DNA from: Cherax quadricarinatus
Taxonomy: Eukaryota > Arthropoda > Malacostraca > Decapoda > Parastacidae
Length of the DNA: 64,000 bases
Assembly (NCBI RefSeq): GCF_038502225.1
Contig: NC_091293.1
Location: 14,917,061-14,981,060, forward strand
Direction of reading: 5' to 3'
Position 1 is the first letter of the stretch. Each line of letters opens with the position of its first letter. Below the pieces are notes generated by a model. The model was not told where the DNA came from. It saw nothing but the letters and a program-made list of their open reading frames with translations, and did no database searches. The translations under genes and the position numbers were made by a program. Positions 1 to 9,608 of the stretch are shown piece after piece.

Positions 1-1230
1 CATGTAAAGAGCAAAGTGGTGGGACAACATACATGGGAGCTATATTGAAACTTACAAATAAAGAGCCCCGTGAGCGGCCCCTATACAAACACTGAGGACA
101 AAGTAGGGGCACCCACAGCAAGAGGACATTGTGGGCCTCCTAACTAGACCACCAAGATAATTATGGAAGGACCACGGCAAGAACAAAGTATTGGGGCAAC
201 ATAAATGGATATAAACAAGGGCAAAAATCAAACTTACGAACAAAGAAAACCATGGACGGCCCCTACACAAACACCAAGGACAAAGTAGTGTCCCTCAACA
301 GCAAGAGGACATTGCAGGCCTCCTGAGTAGACCACCCAGAAAATTATGGAAGGCACTCGACAAGAGCAAAGCATTGGGGCCACATAAAAGGTTATTAAAC
401 AAGTGCAAAAATCAAACTTATCAAAAAAGATAACTGTGGGGGGGGGGGGCGTATACAAACTCCAAGGAGAAAGTAGGGGCCCCCAACAAGAGGACATTGT
501 GGGCCTCCTAACTAGGCTACCCAGAACATTATGGAAGGCTAGCGGCAAAAGCAAAGTACTGAGGCAACATAAAAGGATATTAAACAAGGTCAAAAGTCAA
601 ACTAACGAGCAAAGATAACCGTGAGCGGCCCCTATACAAACACCAAGGAGAAAGAAGGGGCCTGAGAAGACCACCCAGAAAATTATGGAATTCTTACGGG
701 AAAAGCAAAGTATTGGTGCAACGTAAATGGAAATTAAGCAATGTCAAAAATCGAACTTACAACCAAAAATTCCCATGTGCGTCCCCTATACAACACCAAG
801 GAGAACAATTGGGAGTCTCCTAACTATAGCATCTAGAAAGTTATGGAAGGCCCACGGTAAGAGCAAAGTGGTGGGGCAACATGAATGGGGACTGTAATGA
901 AACTTACAAAGAAAGATCCCCGATGGCGGCCCCTATACAAACACCTAGGAGAATGTAGGGGCCCCCACAGCAAGAGGATATTGTGAGCCTCCTATCTAGA
1001 CAACCCAGAAAATTATGGAAGGTCCCTGGCAAGAGAAAAATATTTGGGAACAGAAATGGATATCAAACAATAGCTAAAATCAAACTTATGAACAAAGATC
1101 CTCGTTGGCGGCCCCTGAACAAACACCAAGGAGAAAGTAGGGGCCCCCACAGCAAGAGGACATTGTCGCCCTCTCTTACACACCCAGAAAATAAATCCTG
1201 TTAACGTGGTTGTAATGAGTCTTGGAACGA
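1..1230. repeat. Tandem satellite, ~183-bp monomer, cut by the left window edge
   Basis: A recurring landmark (AAACTTACRAACAAAGA-like) occurs near positions 47, 230, 413, 597, 751, 899 and 1081. The spacing is 182-184 bp, with two shortened monomers of about 150 bp. Each monomer also contains GGCCCCTATACAAACACC, AGTAGGGGCCCCCACAGCA and GGCCTCCTAACTAGACCACC. Monomers differ by many substitutions, so the array is old or from an array edge. The longest reading frames inside it are only 60-120 codons, vary from monomer to monomer and are not credible genes. The array presumably continues left of the window. Confidence 0.9.
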
Positions 1231-1239
1231 AAATCAAGC

Positions 1240-1850
1240 ATTTGACTTTAAATTGTAATTTCCCTCACTAAGTATGGTTATAGGCATTTACACTTGTGTA
1301 CAATTTGAAGAAGAGTTTGGAAAATGTGTTTCACAGTAATCAAAAGGAAAACGGCAGCCAGAGACAACCCTGAGCAACCTGCAGCTGTATTAACCTCGCA
1401 GGAGCTGATCGTGAGTGTTACCACATCACCTCAGCTATTGTACAACCCACCTTATGATTGGTCAGTGAACCAGGCTACTGATTTAATGATGGGGCCTTGT
1501 AAGATTGTTAAATCCTTAGCGCCTGGTTCGCTGGTTGGGAGGCAGCCTATATGGGAGTGTGTACTCTTTACATGCCACACCCGCACCCCAAAATGACTCT
1601 ATTGGCCAGGAGTAAGCTTCCACCTCCATTAGTAGAGTGCTGCCATGGCACGTTACAGTAATGGAACCACCTTTACTCTCAACAATCCAACTCATTAGAC
1701 AGAGCTCAACTTTTCTCGAGGCATAAAGCCAAACTCTAAACTTAGAGCGATACAGCAGACAGTAGGGCTAATGAAGGTTCAAAACACTTATGGATGGAAG
1801 CAGAATATCCCCTCACTAAAAAAAAACCCACTCCAATTTTAAATTAAACA
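1240..1850. other. Unassigned spacer, no gene recognised
   Basis: A 90-codon open frame lies on the plus strand at 1324-1596. It has no recognisable domain and no flanking splice or polyadenylation context that I can defend. The rest is ordinary unique-looking DNA leading into a (TA)n array. Confidence 0.4.

Positions 1851-1851
<1 letters not shown>

Positions 1852-1939
<88 letters not shown>
1852..1939. repeat. (TA)n microsatellite
   Basis: About 88 bp of uninterrupted TA dinucleotide immediately left of MITE copy 1. Confidence 0.98.
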
Positions 1940-1940
<1 letters not shown>

Positions 1941-1941
<1 letters not shown>

Positions 1942-2327
1942 TCGTGCCTAATATGTAAAACTGGTCAATTAGCAAGAACTCATTTAAAATTAATTCCTTT
2001 CTGAAATTTTCTCTTATACGTTTAAAGATATATTTTTTTTTCATTAATGTTAATGTAAAAATTTTTAATTTTGCACCAAAAGAATCTTAGAAAACTTACC
2101 TAACCTTATTATAACAAGAACAATTTATTTTAGCCTAACCCAACTAAATATATTTTAGATTTGTTTACAGTAATTTAATACTAAACAAACACAGTGAAAT
2201 ATATTTTTTTCGTTAGGTTCAGAATGATTTTGGCGAAATTATTGCATATACAAATTTTCACTTGTCCTATATGGCAAGTTGAGCGTTGCTATTTAAGCCA
2301 AGATCGCAAGTTCTGCCTATTCGGCAC

Positions 2328-2330
<3 letters not shown>
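1941..2330. mobile_element. MITE-like TIR element, copy 1 (390 bp)
   Basis: The sequence between two (TA)n arrays begins GTCGTGCCTAATATGTAAAA and ends with TGCCTATTCGGCACGAC. The end reversed and complemented reads GTCGTGCCGAATAGGCA, giving an imperfect terminal inverted repeat of about 20 bp. It has no coding capacity. Two more copies (39633-40017, opposite orientation, and 46371-46739) share the interior, including the GGTTAGGTAAGTTTTC-type segment. Length, TIRs and TA flanks suggest a non-autonomous Tc1/mariner-like element with a TA target. Because the flanks are (TA)n, the exact target duplication cannot be proven. Confidence 0.75.

Positions 2331-2411
<81 letters not shown>
2331..2411. 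repeat. (TA)n microsatellite
   Basis: About 81 bp of TA between MITE copy 1 and the 5' end of RTE-like LINE copy A. Confidence 0.98.
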
Positions 2412-2414
<3 letters not shown>

Positions 2415-2817
2415 GGTTGGTAGACAGCAACCACCCAGGGAAGTACTACCGTCCTGCCAGATGACTGTGAAACAGTAACCTGTAACTGTTTTGCATGATG
2501 GTAGGATTGCTGGTTTCTTTTTCTGTCTCATAAACACGCTAGATAACAGGGATATCTTGCTACTCCTACTTACACTTTGGTCACACTTCACAGACACGCA
2601 CATGCATATATATATACATACATCTAGGTTTTTCTCCTTTTTCTAAATAGCGCTTGTTCTTCTTTATTTCTTCTATTGTCCATGGGGAAGTGGAAAAGAA
2701 TCTTTCCTCCGTAAGCCATGAGTGTCGGATGAGGCGACTAAAATGCCGGGAGCAATGGGCTAGTAACCCCTTCTCCTGTAGACATTTACTAAAAAAGAGA
2801 AGAAGAAAAACTTTATA

Positions 2818-3955
2818 AAACTGGGATGCTTGAATGTGCGTGGATGTAGTGCGGATGACAAGAAACAGATGATTGCTGATGTTATGAATGAAAAGAAGTT
2901 GGATGTCCTGGCCTTAAGCGAAACAAAGCTGAAGGGGGTAGGGGAATTTCGGTGGACGGAAATAAATGGGATTAAATCTGGAGTATCTGAGAGAGTTAGA
3001 GCAAAGGAAGGGGTAGCAGTAATGTTGAAGGATCAGTTATGGAAGAAGAAAAGAAAATATGAATGTGTAAATTCAAGAATTATGTGTATTAAAGTAAAGG
3101 TTGGATGCGAAAAGTGGGTCATAATAAGCGTGTATGCACCTGGAGAAGAGAGGAATGTAGAGGAGAGAGAGAGATTTTGGGAGATGTTAAATGAATGTAT
3201 AGGAGCCTTTGACCATGTGAGAGAGTAATTGTGGTAGGGGACCTGAATGCTAAAGTAGGAGAAACTTTTAGAGAGGGTGTGGTAGGTAAGTTTGGGGTGC
3301 CAGGTGTAAATGACAATGGGAGCCCTTTGATTGAACTTTGTATAGAAAGGGGTTTAGTTATAGGTAATACATATTTTAAGAAAAAGAGGATAAATGAGTA
3401 TACAAGATATGATGTAGGGCGAAATGACAGTAGTTTGTTGGATTATGTATTGGTAGATAAAAGACTGTTGAGTAGACTTCAGGATGTACATGTTTATAGA
3501 GGGGCCACAGATATATCAGATCACTTTCTAGTTGTAGCTACACTGAGAGTAAAAGGTAGATGGGATACAAGGAGAACAGAAGCATCAGGGAAGAGAGAGG
3601 TGAAGGTTTTATAAACTAAAAGAGGAGGCAGTTAGGGTAAGATATAAACAGCTATTGGAGGATAGATGGGCTAATGAGAGCATAGGCAATGGGGTCAAAG
3701 AGGTATGGGGTAGGTTTAAAAATGTAATGTTAGAGTGTTCAGCAGAAGTTTGTGGTTACAGTAAAGTGGGTGCGGGAGGAAAGAGGAGCGATTGGTGGAA
3801 TGATGATGTAAAGAGAGTAGTAATGGAGAAAAAGTTAGCATATGAGAAGTTTTTACAAAGTAGAAGTGATGCAAGGAGGGCAGAGTATATGGAGAAAAAG
3901 AGAGAGGTTAAAAGAGTGGTGAAACAATGTAAAAAGAGAGCAAATGAGAGTGGGT
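2818..3955 (+). pseudogene. APE-like endonuclease and linker of LINE copy A, broken
   Basis: Translation from 2818 reads LGCLNVRGC (the first strand carrying the catalytic Asn), then LALSETKLK with the catalytic Glu, VIISVYAPGEE, VVGDLNAKVGE (Asp-x-Asn), SLLDYVLVD and DISDHFLV (the final Asp-His). This is the complete motif order of the exonuclease-endonuclease-phosphatase domain that nicks target DNA for target-primed reverse transcription. The frame shifts at about 3225-3231 (before VIVVGDLN), stops at about 3612 after EVKVL, and shifts again near 3950 in a Lys/Arg-rich, probably coiled linker. The same region in copy B has different breaks, so the family was functional. Confidence 0.85.
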
Positions 3956-5745
3956 GAGACGTTATCAACAAATTTTGTTGAAAATAAGAAAAAGTTTTGG
4001 AGTGAGATTAACAAGTTAAGGAAGCCTAGAGAACAAATGGATTTGTCAGTTAAAAATAGGAGAGGAGAGTTATAAAATGGAGAGTTAGAGGTATTGGGAA
4101 GATGGAGGGAATATTTTGAGGAATTGTTAAATGTTGATGAAGATAGGGAAGCTGTGATTTCGTGTATAGGGCAAGGAGGAATAACATCTTGTAGAAGTGA
4201 GGAAGAGCCAGTTGTGAGTGTGAGGGAAGTTCGTGAGGCAGTAGGTAAAATGAAAGGGGGTAAGGCAGCCGGGATTGATGGGATAAAGATAGAAATGTTA
4301 AAAGCAGGTGAGGATATAGTTTTGGAGTGGTTGGTGCAATTATTTAATAAATGTATGGATGAGGGTAAGGTACCTAGGGATTGGCAGAGCGCATGCATAG
4401 TTCCTTTGTATAAAGGCAAAGGGGACAAAAGAGAGTGCAAAAATTATAGGGGGATAAGTCTGTTGAGTATACCTGGTAAAGTGTATGGTAGAGTTATTAT
4501 TGAAAGAATTAAGAGTAAGACGGAGAATAGGATAGCAGATGAACAAGGAGGCTTTAGGAAAGGTAGGGGGTGTGTGGACCAGTTGTTTACAGTGAAACAT
4601 ATAAGTGAACAGTATTTAGATAAGGCTAAAGAGGTCTTTGTGGCATTTATGGATTTGGAAAAGGCGTATGACAGGGTGGATAGGGGGCAATGTGGCAGAT
4701 GTTGCAGGTGTATGGTATAGGAGGTAGGTTACTGAAAGCAGTGAAGAGTTTTTACGAGGATAGTGAGGCTCAAGTTAGAGTATGTAGGAAAGAGGGAAAT
4801 TATTTCCCAGTAAAAGTAGGCCTTACACAAGGATGTGTGATGTCACCGTGGTTGTTTAATATATTTATAGATGGGGTTGTAAGAGAAGTAAATGCGAGGG
4901 TCTTGGCAAGAGGCGTGGAGTTAAAAGATAAAGAATCACACATAAAGTGGGAGTTGTCACAGTTGCTCTTTGCTGATGACACTGTGCTCTTGGGAGATTC
5001 TGAAGAGAAGTTGCAGAGATTGTTGGATGAATTTGGTAGGGTATGCAAAAGAAGAAAATTAAAAGTGAATACAGGAAAGAATAAGGTTATGAGGATAACA
5101 AAAAAATTAGGTGATGAAAGATTGGATATCAGATTCGAGGGAGAGAGTATGGAGAAGGTGAATGTATTCAAATATTTGGGAGTGGACGTGTCAGCGGATG
5201 GGTCTATGAAAGATGAGGTGAATCATAGAATTGATGAGGGGAAAAGGGTGAGTGGTGCACTTAGGAGTCTGTGGAGACAAAGAACTTTGTCCTTGGAGGC
5301 AAAGAGGGAAATGTATGAGAGTATAGTTTTACCAACGCTCTTATATGGGTGTGAAGCATGGGTGATGAATGTTGCAGTGAGGAGAAGGCTGGAGGCAGTG
5401 GAGATGTCATGTCTGAGGGCAATGTGTGGTGTGAATATAATGCAGAGAATTCGTAGTTTGGAAGTTAGGAGGAGGTGCGGGATTACCAAAACTGTTGTCC
5501 AGAGGGCTGAGGAAGGGTTGTTGAGGTGGTTCGGACATGTAGAGAGAATGGAGCGAAACAGAATGACTTCAAGAGTGTATCAGTCTGTAGTGGAAGGAAG
5601 GCGGGGTAGGGGTCGGCCTAGGAAAGATTGGAGGGAGGGGTAAAGGAGGTTTTGTGTGCGAGGGGCCTGGACTTCCAGCAGGCATGCGTGAGCGTGTTTG
5701 TTAGGAGTGAATGGAGACAAATGATTTTTAATACTTGACGTGCTG
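3956..5745 (+). pseudogene. Reverse transcriptase and C-terminal region of LINE copy A, broken
   Basis: The RT motifs appear in order: GRWREYFEELLN, CIVPLYKGKGDK, NYRGISLLSIPGKVYGR, EQGGFRKGRGCVDQ, AFMDLEKAYDRVDR (motif A), LTQGCVMSPWLFN (motif B), LLFADDTVLL (motif C with the two catalytic Asp), KVNTGKNKVM and FKYLGVDVS. The C-terminus has LLYGCEAWVMN and LLRWFGHVERM, typical of the RTE/BovB group, and then an Arg/Gly-rich GRRGRGRPRKDW. A TAA at about 4072 interrupts GEL-NGEL, and a 1-bp loss near 4688 puts motif A and motif B in different frames. A stop at 5641 comes about 30 codons before the C-terminus seen in copy B. Confidence 0.88.
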
Positions 5746-5979
5746 TTGGAGTGTGAGCAAAGTAACATTTATGAAGGGGTTCAGAGAAACCGGCAGGCCG
5801 GACTTGAGTCCTGGAGATGGGAAGTACAGTGCCTGCACTCTGAAGGAGGGGTGTTAATGTTGCAGTTTAAAAACTGTAGTGTAAAGCTCCCTTCTGGCAA
5901 GACAGTGATGGAGTGAATGATGGTGAAAGTTTTTCCTTTTCGGGCCACCCTGCCTTGGTGGGAATCGGCCAGTGTGATA

Positions 5980-6070
<91 letters not shown>
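5980..6070. repeat. (TA)n microsatellite at the 3' end of LINE copy A
   Basis: TA run of about 90 bp with one TG interruption, directly continuous with the GTGTGATAA end of the LINE. Confidence 0.97.
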
Positions 6071-6072
<2 letters not shown>

Positions 6073-6290
6073 AAGGGAGATAAAAGAGCTGGTTTTACCC
6101 ATAGTCCCTATCACATCCTTATCTAACACATTCTAATTCTAAATTCTTGAAAAAGAATCAGGCAGTTTATTATGTTTTCCAGCAAAATGTATAAGACATA
6201 AATGACATGGTTGCAGCCTGAGACTATCTCATGAGTCTTGTGTTGTGGTTCATCATAGAATTCAGGTAAACCAGAGGGTTGCCACCACTG
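6071..6290. other. Spacer, nothing recognised
   Basis: Moderately AT-rich sequence between (TA)n and the Gypsy-like fragment. It may be more of the decayed pol region of that element, but no RT motif could be read. Confidence 0.4.
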
Positions 6291-6298
6291 TTCATCCC

Positions 6299-6766
6299 TC
6301 AGGCATGGAAACAGAGATATCTTGTAATCCTACAAGGATGGTTAGCATTCTTACGAGATATCTCTTGGGATTTTGCCCAAGTTATGGCCAGCGTCTGAAA
6401 AGAATTAGTCATTATAGGTTCTATACACTTAGTAGAATTAATGTTATTACCCAGTAATAACACGACATCTTTCATAGGAAATCCGATAGAAACACCAACA
6501 GTCAAATATCCAGTGTAATATTTACTCTGTACATACATTTTATGTAAAGGGACTAAAAATACTGCTCCTCCAAATGCTTCTAAAAGGACTGATGAGTGCA
6601 ATGATGTTTGTTCAGAAAGAGGAAGTACTCCCTCTCGTCTTAGGGAGCAATAAGCTCCGGTATCCCTAAATGTTCTCACTTCAGTTTTCTTTGAATTCTC
6701 CTGAAGGGAGATATAACAAGTACTGTAGTATGGGGCCATCCTATACTCAACCTCTTTCTGATTCAT
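6299..6766 (-). pseudogene. Retropepsin-like protease segment of the Gypsy-type element
   Basis: The frame of about 155 codons contains RTFRDTGAYCSL, matching the Asp-Thr-Gly-Ala active-site loop of retroviral-type aspartic proteases. About 65 residues later comes VVLLLGNNINS, matching the conserved hydrophobic-hydrophobic-Leu-Gly-Asn segment near the C-terminal end of the fold. It lies directly downstream of the zinc knuckle, the expected gag-pol order. The usual RT domain is absent downstream. In this family the enzyme cuts the Gag-Pol polyprotein. This copy is cut off from any pol and is called a pseudogene. Confidence 0.65.
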
Positions 6767-6794
6767 TTCACTAGCGAGATTAATGATTTTCCTA

Positions 6795-7432
6795 AGGGTT
6801 GGGGCCTACTTGGGCAGTTGGGCTTGATGTGGCCAGGTTTATGACAATTGAAACATACTTCAGGTTTAACCTTGGCTCCTTACTGATTTTGTGGCTGGCG
6901 CAACTCTGGGTACTGACGTCGTGGTTCCCCATATTGAGTGGTTTGATGTTGCACACCAGATTGACCATGAGTTGAGTAACGTGGCTCACCAGGTGACTTA
7001 GTTGGCTGATGTCGTTCACCTTCGTCCTGGCACTTTGTCCTCCAATCAGGTACTCTTCTTTGACGATCTCTGCTCATGCAAGGCTGTTGAGAAGAAAGAT
7101 AAGACCACTCGGACAAGGAGCAGTTAGTTTCAAAAGTGTCAACCAACATGACTGCTTCCAATGCAGTAGCCAACGAATACTCATGAAGAAAAACTCGAAC
7201 CTCTGGTCCAACAGGTTCCAGTAGATTATCCACCAAGATTAACTGGATTAGGTCTGAGAAGTTAGCGACACCACTTGCCTTATACCACTTGGTAAAGGCT
7301 TTCAACTGCTGCCTTACAAAGTCGACATAAGACTGACCCAGTAGTCGTTTGTCTAGTTTGAATTCCTTCCTATACTTGGTAGGAATACACTGATAGGCCC
7401 CAAGAACCGTGGTTTAGACTACCCGATAGTTG
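6795..7432 (-). pseudogene. Gag capsid C-terminal (SCAN-like) and zinc knuckle, downstream half
   Basis: After the foldback the gag resumes with YRVV, a TAA stop, then TTVLGAYQ and KEFKLDKRLLGQSY. Next is a SCAN-like helical segment, including FSDLIQLILVDNLLEPV and FLHEYSLATALEAVMLVDTF. Near 6850 on the minus strand a perfect retroviral-type zinc knuckle reads CFNCHKPGHIKPNC (Cys-x2-Cys-x4-His-x4-Cys), in a different frame from the open frame above it. A frameshift therefore lies between the SCAN-like region and the knuckle. The domain packages RNA and assembles particles in intact elements. Confidence 0.8.
7419..7432. repeat. Target-site duplication, left copy
   Basis: CTACCCGATAGTTG, identical to 8098-8111. 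It encodes part of the gag frame on the minus strand, which shows that it is pre-insertion sequence. Confidence 0.85.
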
Positions 7433-7492
7433 TAGATGAATGGTTCACAGAACCGACATGTTGATAAATTAGACACATGTGCAACTCTTGGG

Positions 7493-7536
7493 TATCTTTA
7501 TTGAGGAAACGTTTCGCCACACAGTGGCTTCATCAG
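7493..7536 (-). ncRNA. Hammerhead-ribozyme-like motif in F1 left arm
   Basis: This is the mirror copy of the motif in the right arm, read on the minus strand: CTGATGA, A, GCCAC-TGT-GTGGC, GAAAC. Both arms keep the same core, so it has survived since the inverted dimer formed. Confidence 0.5.
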
Positions 7537-8024
7537 TCCATACAAAGGAGAATCTTGAAGAACAGGAGGAGAATGAGGTAATCAGTCCCTCAACCTTGAG
7601 TAAATGTGGTCAGTCCATCAATCTTGAATAGAATACGGCATACGTGCGGAGAAGGAGTTTATAAACCGTTGGCAAGAGAGGTGCAGCACTCATAGGTGGT
7701 GTCACATTTGTTCAGTGTGGAAGTAGGTCGTGCCCAAGAATTAGGCAAGCGAAGAATTCCCAAGTATTAAGATCCCAAGAAGTTGGGATCTTAATACTTG
7801 GGAATTCTTCGCTTGCCTAATTCTTGGGCACGACCTACTTCCACACTGAATAAATGTGACACCGCCTATGACTGCTGCACCTCTCCTACCAACGGTTTAT
7901 AAGCTCCTTCTCCGCACGTATGCCGTATTCTATTCAAGATTGATGGACTGACCACATCGACTCAAGGTTGAGGGACTGATTACCTCATTCTCCTCCTGTT
8001 GTTCAAGATTCTCCTTTGTATGGA

Positions 8025-8068
8025 CTGATGAAGCCACTGTGTGGCGAAACGTTTCCTTAATAAAGATA
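8025..8068 (+). ncRNA. Hammerhead-ribozyme-like motif in F1 right arm
   Basis: CTGATGA is at 8025-8031, an extra A at 8032, stem II at 8033-8037 pairing with 8041-8045, and GAAA at 8046-8049. A possible AUA cleavage triplet ends at 8068. The deduced stem III is imperfect, with two mismatches next to the core. The extra base between A9 and stem II departs from the canonical core. Activity is not shown; the call is structural. Confidence 0.5.
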
Positions 8069-8097
8069 CCCAAGAGTTGCACATGTGTCTAATTTAT

Positions 8098-8111
8098 CTA
8101 CCCGATAGTTG
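8098..8111. repeat. Target-site duplication, right copy
   Basis: CTACCCGATAGTTG, the partner of 7419-7432. Confidence 0.85.
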
Positions 8112-8571
8112 CGAAAATCGTCATTGTTTAACTCAAATGTCAACTCCTGTACCTTACCAAACAACCGTGTATGCACCAATGCTGCCCAATGCACCTTAGG
8201 CCGCCTTAAATCTCGAGCCTGGTTTTCAAATGCCTCAAAAAACTGTTCAGGCTCTGCTTCAACAAAACGAGAAACTAGCGGTACTGCCTTTGCAAACTCC
8301 TCTCTTTCTCTCTATCAAACTCTTCCCTAGCATATGCTCGCTGCTCCCTAGTCTGCTCAAGATTGATTTTGGCTAACTCCAGCACCAATGAAGCTGACTC
8401 GCCTTTAGACAAACCCGATGCACCTGCTGCTGCACGGAACTGCTGGCGTGAGTTTTCTGGAGTTGTGTCTCTCCCATTATTCTGCAGGAATCTGAGCAGG
8501 GATCTGCGACTAATAGCTCCTGTAGTAAGAGATACGTCAATCTGGTGTGCCATAGTTGCTTCAGCTTTCAA
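8098..8571 (-). pseudogene. Gag N-terminal half of the Gypsy-type element
   Basis: Reading starts at the Met at 8571 (MKAEATMAHQIDV), runs through a charged helix (EEFDREKERS) and loses frame near 8300. The next frame carries FVEAEPEQFFEAFENQA, WAALVHTRLFGKVQEL and FELNNDDFRNYR up to the 14-bp duplication at 8098-8111. These pieces correspond to the N-terminal capsid helices of Gypsy-type gag proteins. The continuation lies beyond the foldback at 7432 and below. Confidence 0.75.
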
Positions 8572-8579
8572 CTTTGTAT

Positions 8580-9150
8580 GAATACTGTTGTGGCAGCACT
8601 CCTGATGCCCTGGTTCTACTTCAGTTTCTTCTCTATATTTGTTTTAATCCCATTTACAGTGCTTCAATCACAGCACTAGATTTGCACTTTATTATCTGAC
8701 TTGGGGTCATGCCTTATCACTTATGATGACTGGCAGCGATGTCTGGCTGTAGGTTAGGTTAGGTAAGGTTCGTCAGGAAACAGGACAAATGTCTGGCTGT
8801 ATGAATCCTAGGCTATGACTCAGATATCGTACTGCGCTACTCTATATGTTCAGTCTTGCTTGCTTTTATCTAATACACTATCATCTTGCACTACACTATC
8901 ATGATATGAACTTTACTTGCCAGGTGAACCATGTAGATATGCACTTTAGTAACCAAGTGAACACTTTAATTCATTATTATGGACACAGTTGTTTCGAGAA
9001 AGTATCAGACATCCCAAGAATAAGTGCTGGTTATTTCCCCATCGATTTCTTTATTTTATTATATATTTCTTCATTTTCTTTCCCCTCACTTTATGGATTT
9101 CTTATTATTCACTAACTCATCTATCCATGACTTGCACTTAGCTTTCTGGC
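8580..9150. other. Spacer with one short dispersed repeat
   Basis: No gene was recognised. At 8752-8796 there is GGTTAGGTTAGGTAAGGTTC followed by GTCAGGAAACAGGACAAATG. The same block recurs at 13411-13451, so it belongs to a dispersed repeat. The TTAGG-like start is reminiscent of arthropod telomere units but is only two to three units long. Confidence 0.5.
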
Positions 9151-9263
9151 TCGGTCATACTTACTCTTTTTGAATTTGCAGTAATGTTGGCTTGTGACAA
9201 CAGCGCCTAAGCCCGGCTCCAGGCCTCCTGCCTAACACTTCAGCACTGATTTCACTTTCTATT

Positions 9264-9362
<99 letters not shown>

Positions 9363-9531
9363 AGCCCTCGCCTCCCTTTTCTGATTTCGGAAGCTTGAAT
9401 TTCACTTTTCGACTTGTTCATTGACCTCTGACACTTTCAATGATCTCTGCAATAACCTGGGATAGGCCAGAAAAGAGCTAAAAATTGTGAGCACTTGTGA
9501 TGCTGTTACTCCAGTCGTCGAGGTGTTTAAA

Positions 9532-9533
<2 letters not shown>
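9150..9533 (-). repeat. Dispersed ~310-380-bp repeat, copy 1, split by (TA)n
   Basis: The segment matches 14842-15150 in the opposite orientation. Shared blocks include the region next to TTTGAATTTGCA, CTCGCCTCCCTTTTC, CACTTTTCGACTTGTT and TTTTTAGCTCTTTTCTGGCC. This copy has a 91-bp (TA)n (9269-9359) where the other has GGCTATAATTTGCATG. Neither copy has a convincing reading frame. The class is unknown; it may be a SINE or an LTR fragment. Confidence 0.75.
9269..9359. repeat. (TA)n microsatellite
   Basis: 91 bp of TA lying inside the dispersed repeat at 9150-9533. Confidence 0.98.

Positions 9534-9604
<71 letters not shown>
9534..9604. repeat. (TG)n microsatellite
   Basis: About 71 bp of uninterrupted TG directly at the end of the dispersed repeat. 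Confidence 0.98.

Positions 9605-9608
<4 letters not shown>

Larger units (their letters stand above)
2411..5980 (+). mobile_element. RTE-like non-LTR retrotransposon, copy A (probably full length, inactive)
   Basis: About 3.57 kb bounded on both sides by (TA)n. A ~400-bp 5' leader (2411-2820) precedes an APE-type endonuclease, a reverse transcriptase and a C-terminal region ending in GRGRPRKDW. The 3' tail ends at CAGTGTGATAA and runs directly into (TA)n. Copies B (42796-46022, minus) and C (40128-42610, minus) align over most of their length. Family placement as RTE-like rests on the single long polyprotein, the endonuclease order and the C-terminal WFGHVERM region; the clade should be confirmed by phylogeny. 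Several frameshifts and stops make it non-autonomous. Confidence 0.85.
7433..8097. mobile_element. Foldback element F1, inverted dimer with hammerhead-like cores, inserted in gag
   Basis: Arms of about 318 bp (7463-7780 and 7781-8098) are mirror images about the 7780/7781 boundary with almost no length difference. A 30-bp single-copy lead lies at 7433-7462. A 14-bp target duplication flanks the insertion. Each arm reads outward from the centre through CTGATGA, one A, the 5-bp stem GCCAC/GTGGC with a TGT loop, then GAAAC (plus strand 8025-8050; minus strand 7536-7511). This is the order of a hammerhead ribozyme core. The 10-15-bp duplication and inverted terminal repeats recall Penelope-like elements. 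No protein is encoded. Confidence 0.85.
6290..8580 (-). mobile_element. Gypsy-type LTR retrotransposon gag-protease remnant, with nested insertion
   Basis: Read on the minus strand from 8571 to 6299, the order is gag N-terminus, SCAN-like capsid helix region, CCHC zinc knuckle, then a retropepsin-like segment. It is disrupted by a frameshift near 8300, the 665-bp foldback at 7433-8097 and a TAA at 7413-7415. No RT, RNase H or integrase follows and no LTR was identified, so the element is truncated at the protease. The foldback is younger than the gag: removing it rejoins the reading frame at the duplicated 14 bp. Confidence 0.82.

Noticed and set aside
1324..1596. 90-codon hypothetical gene
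   Set aside because: No domain, no start or splice context, and frames of this length are expected by chance in 64 kb.
8752..8796. Interstitial telomere repeat (TTAGG)n
   Set aside because: Only two to three imperfect GGTTA units, and the block recurs at 13411 with non-telomeric flanks, so it is part of a dispersed repeat.
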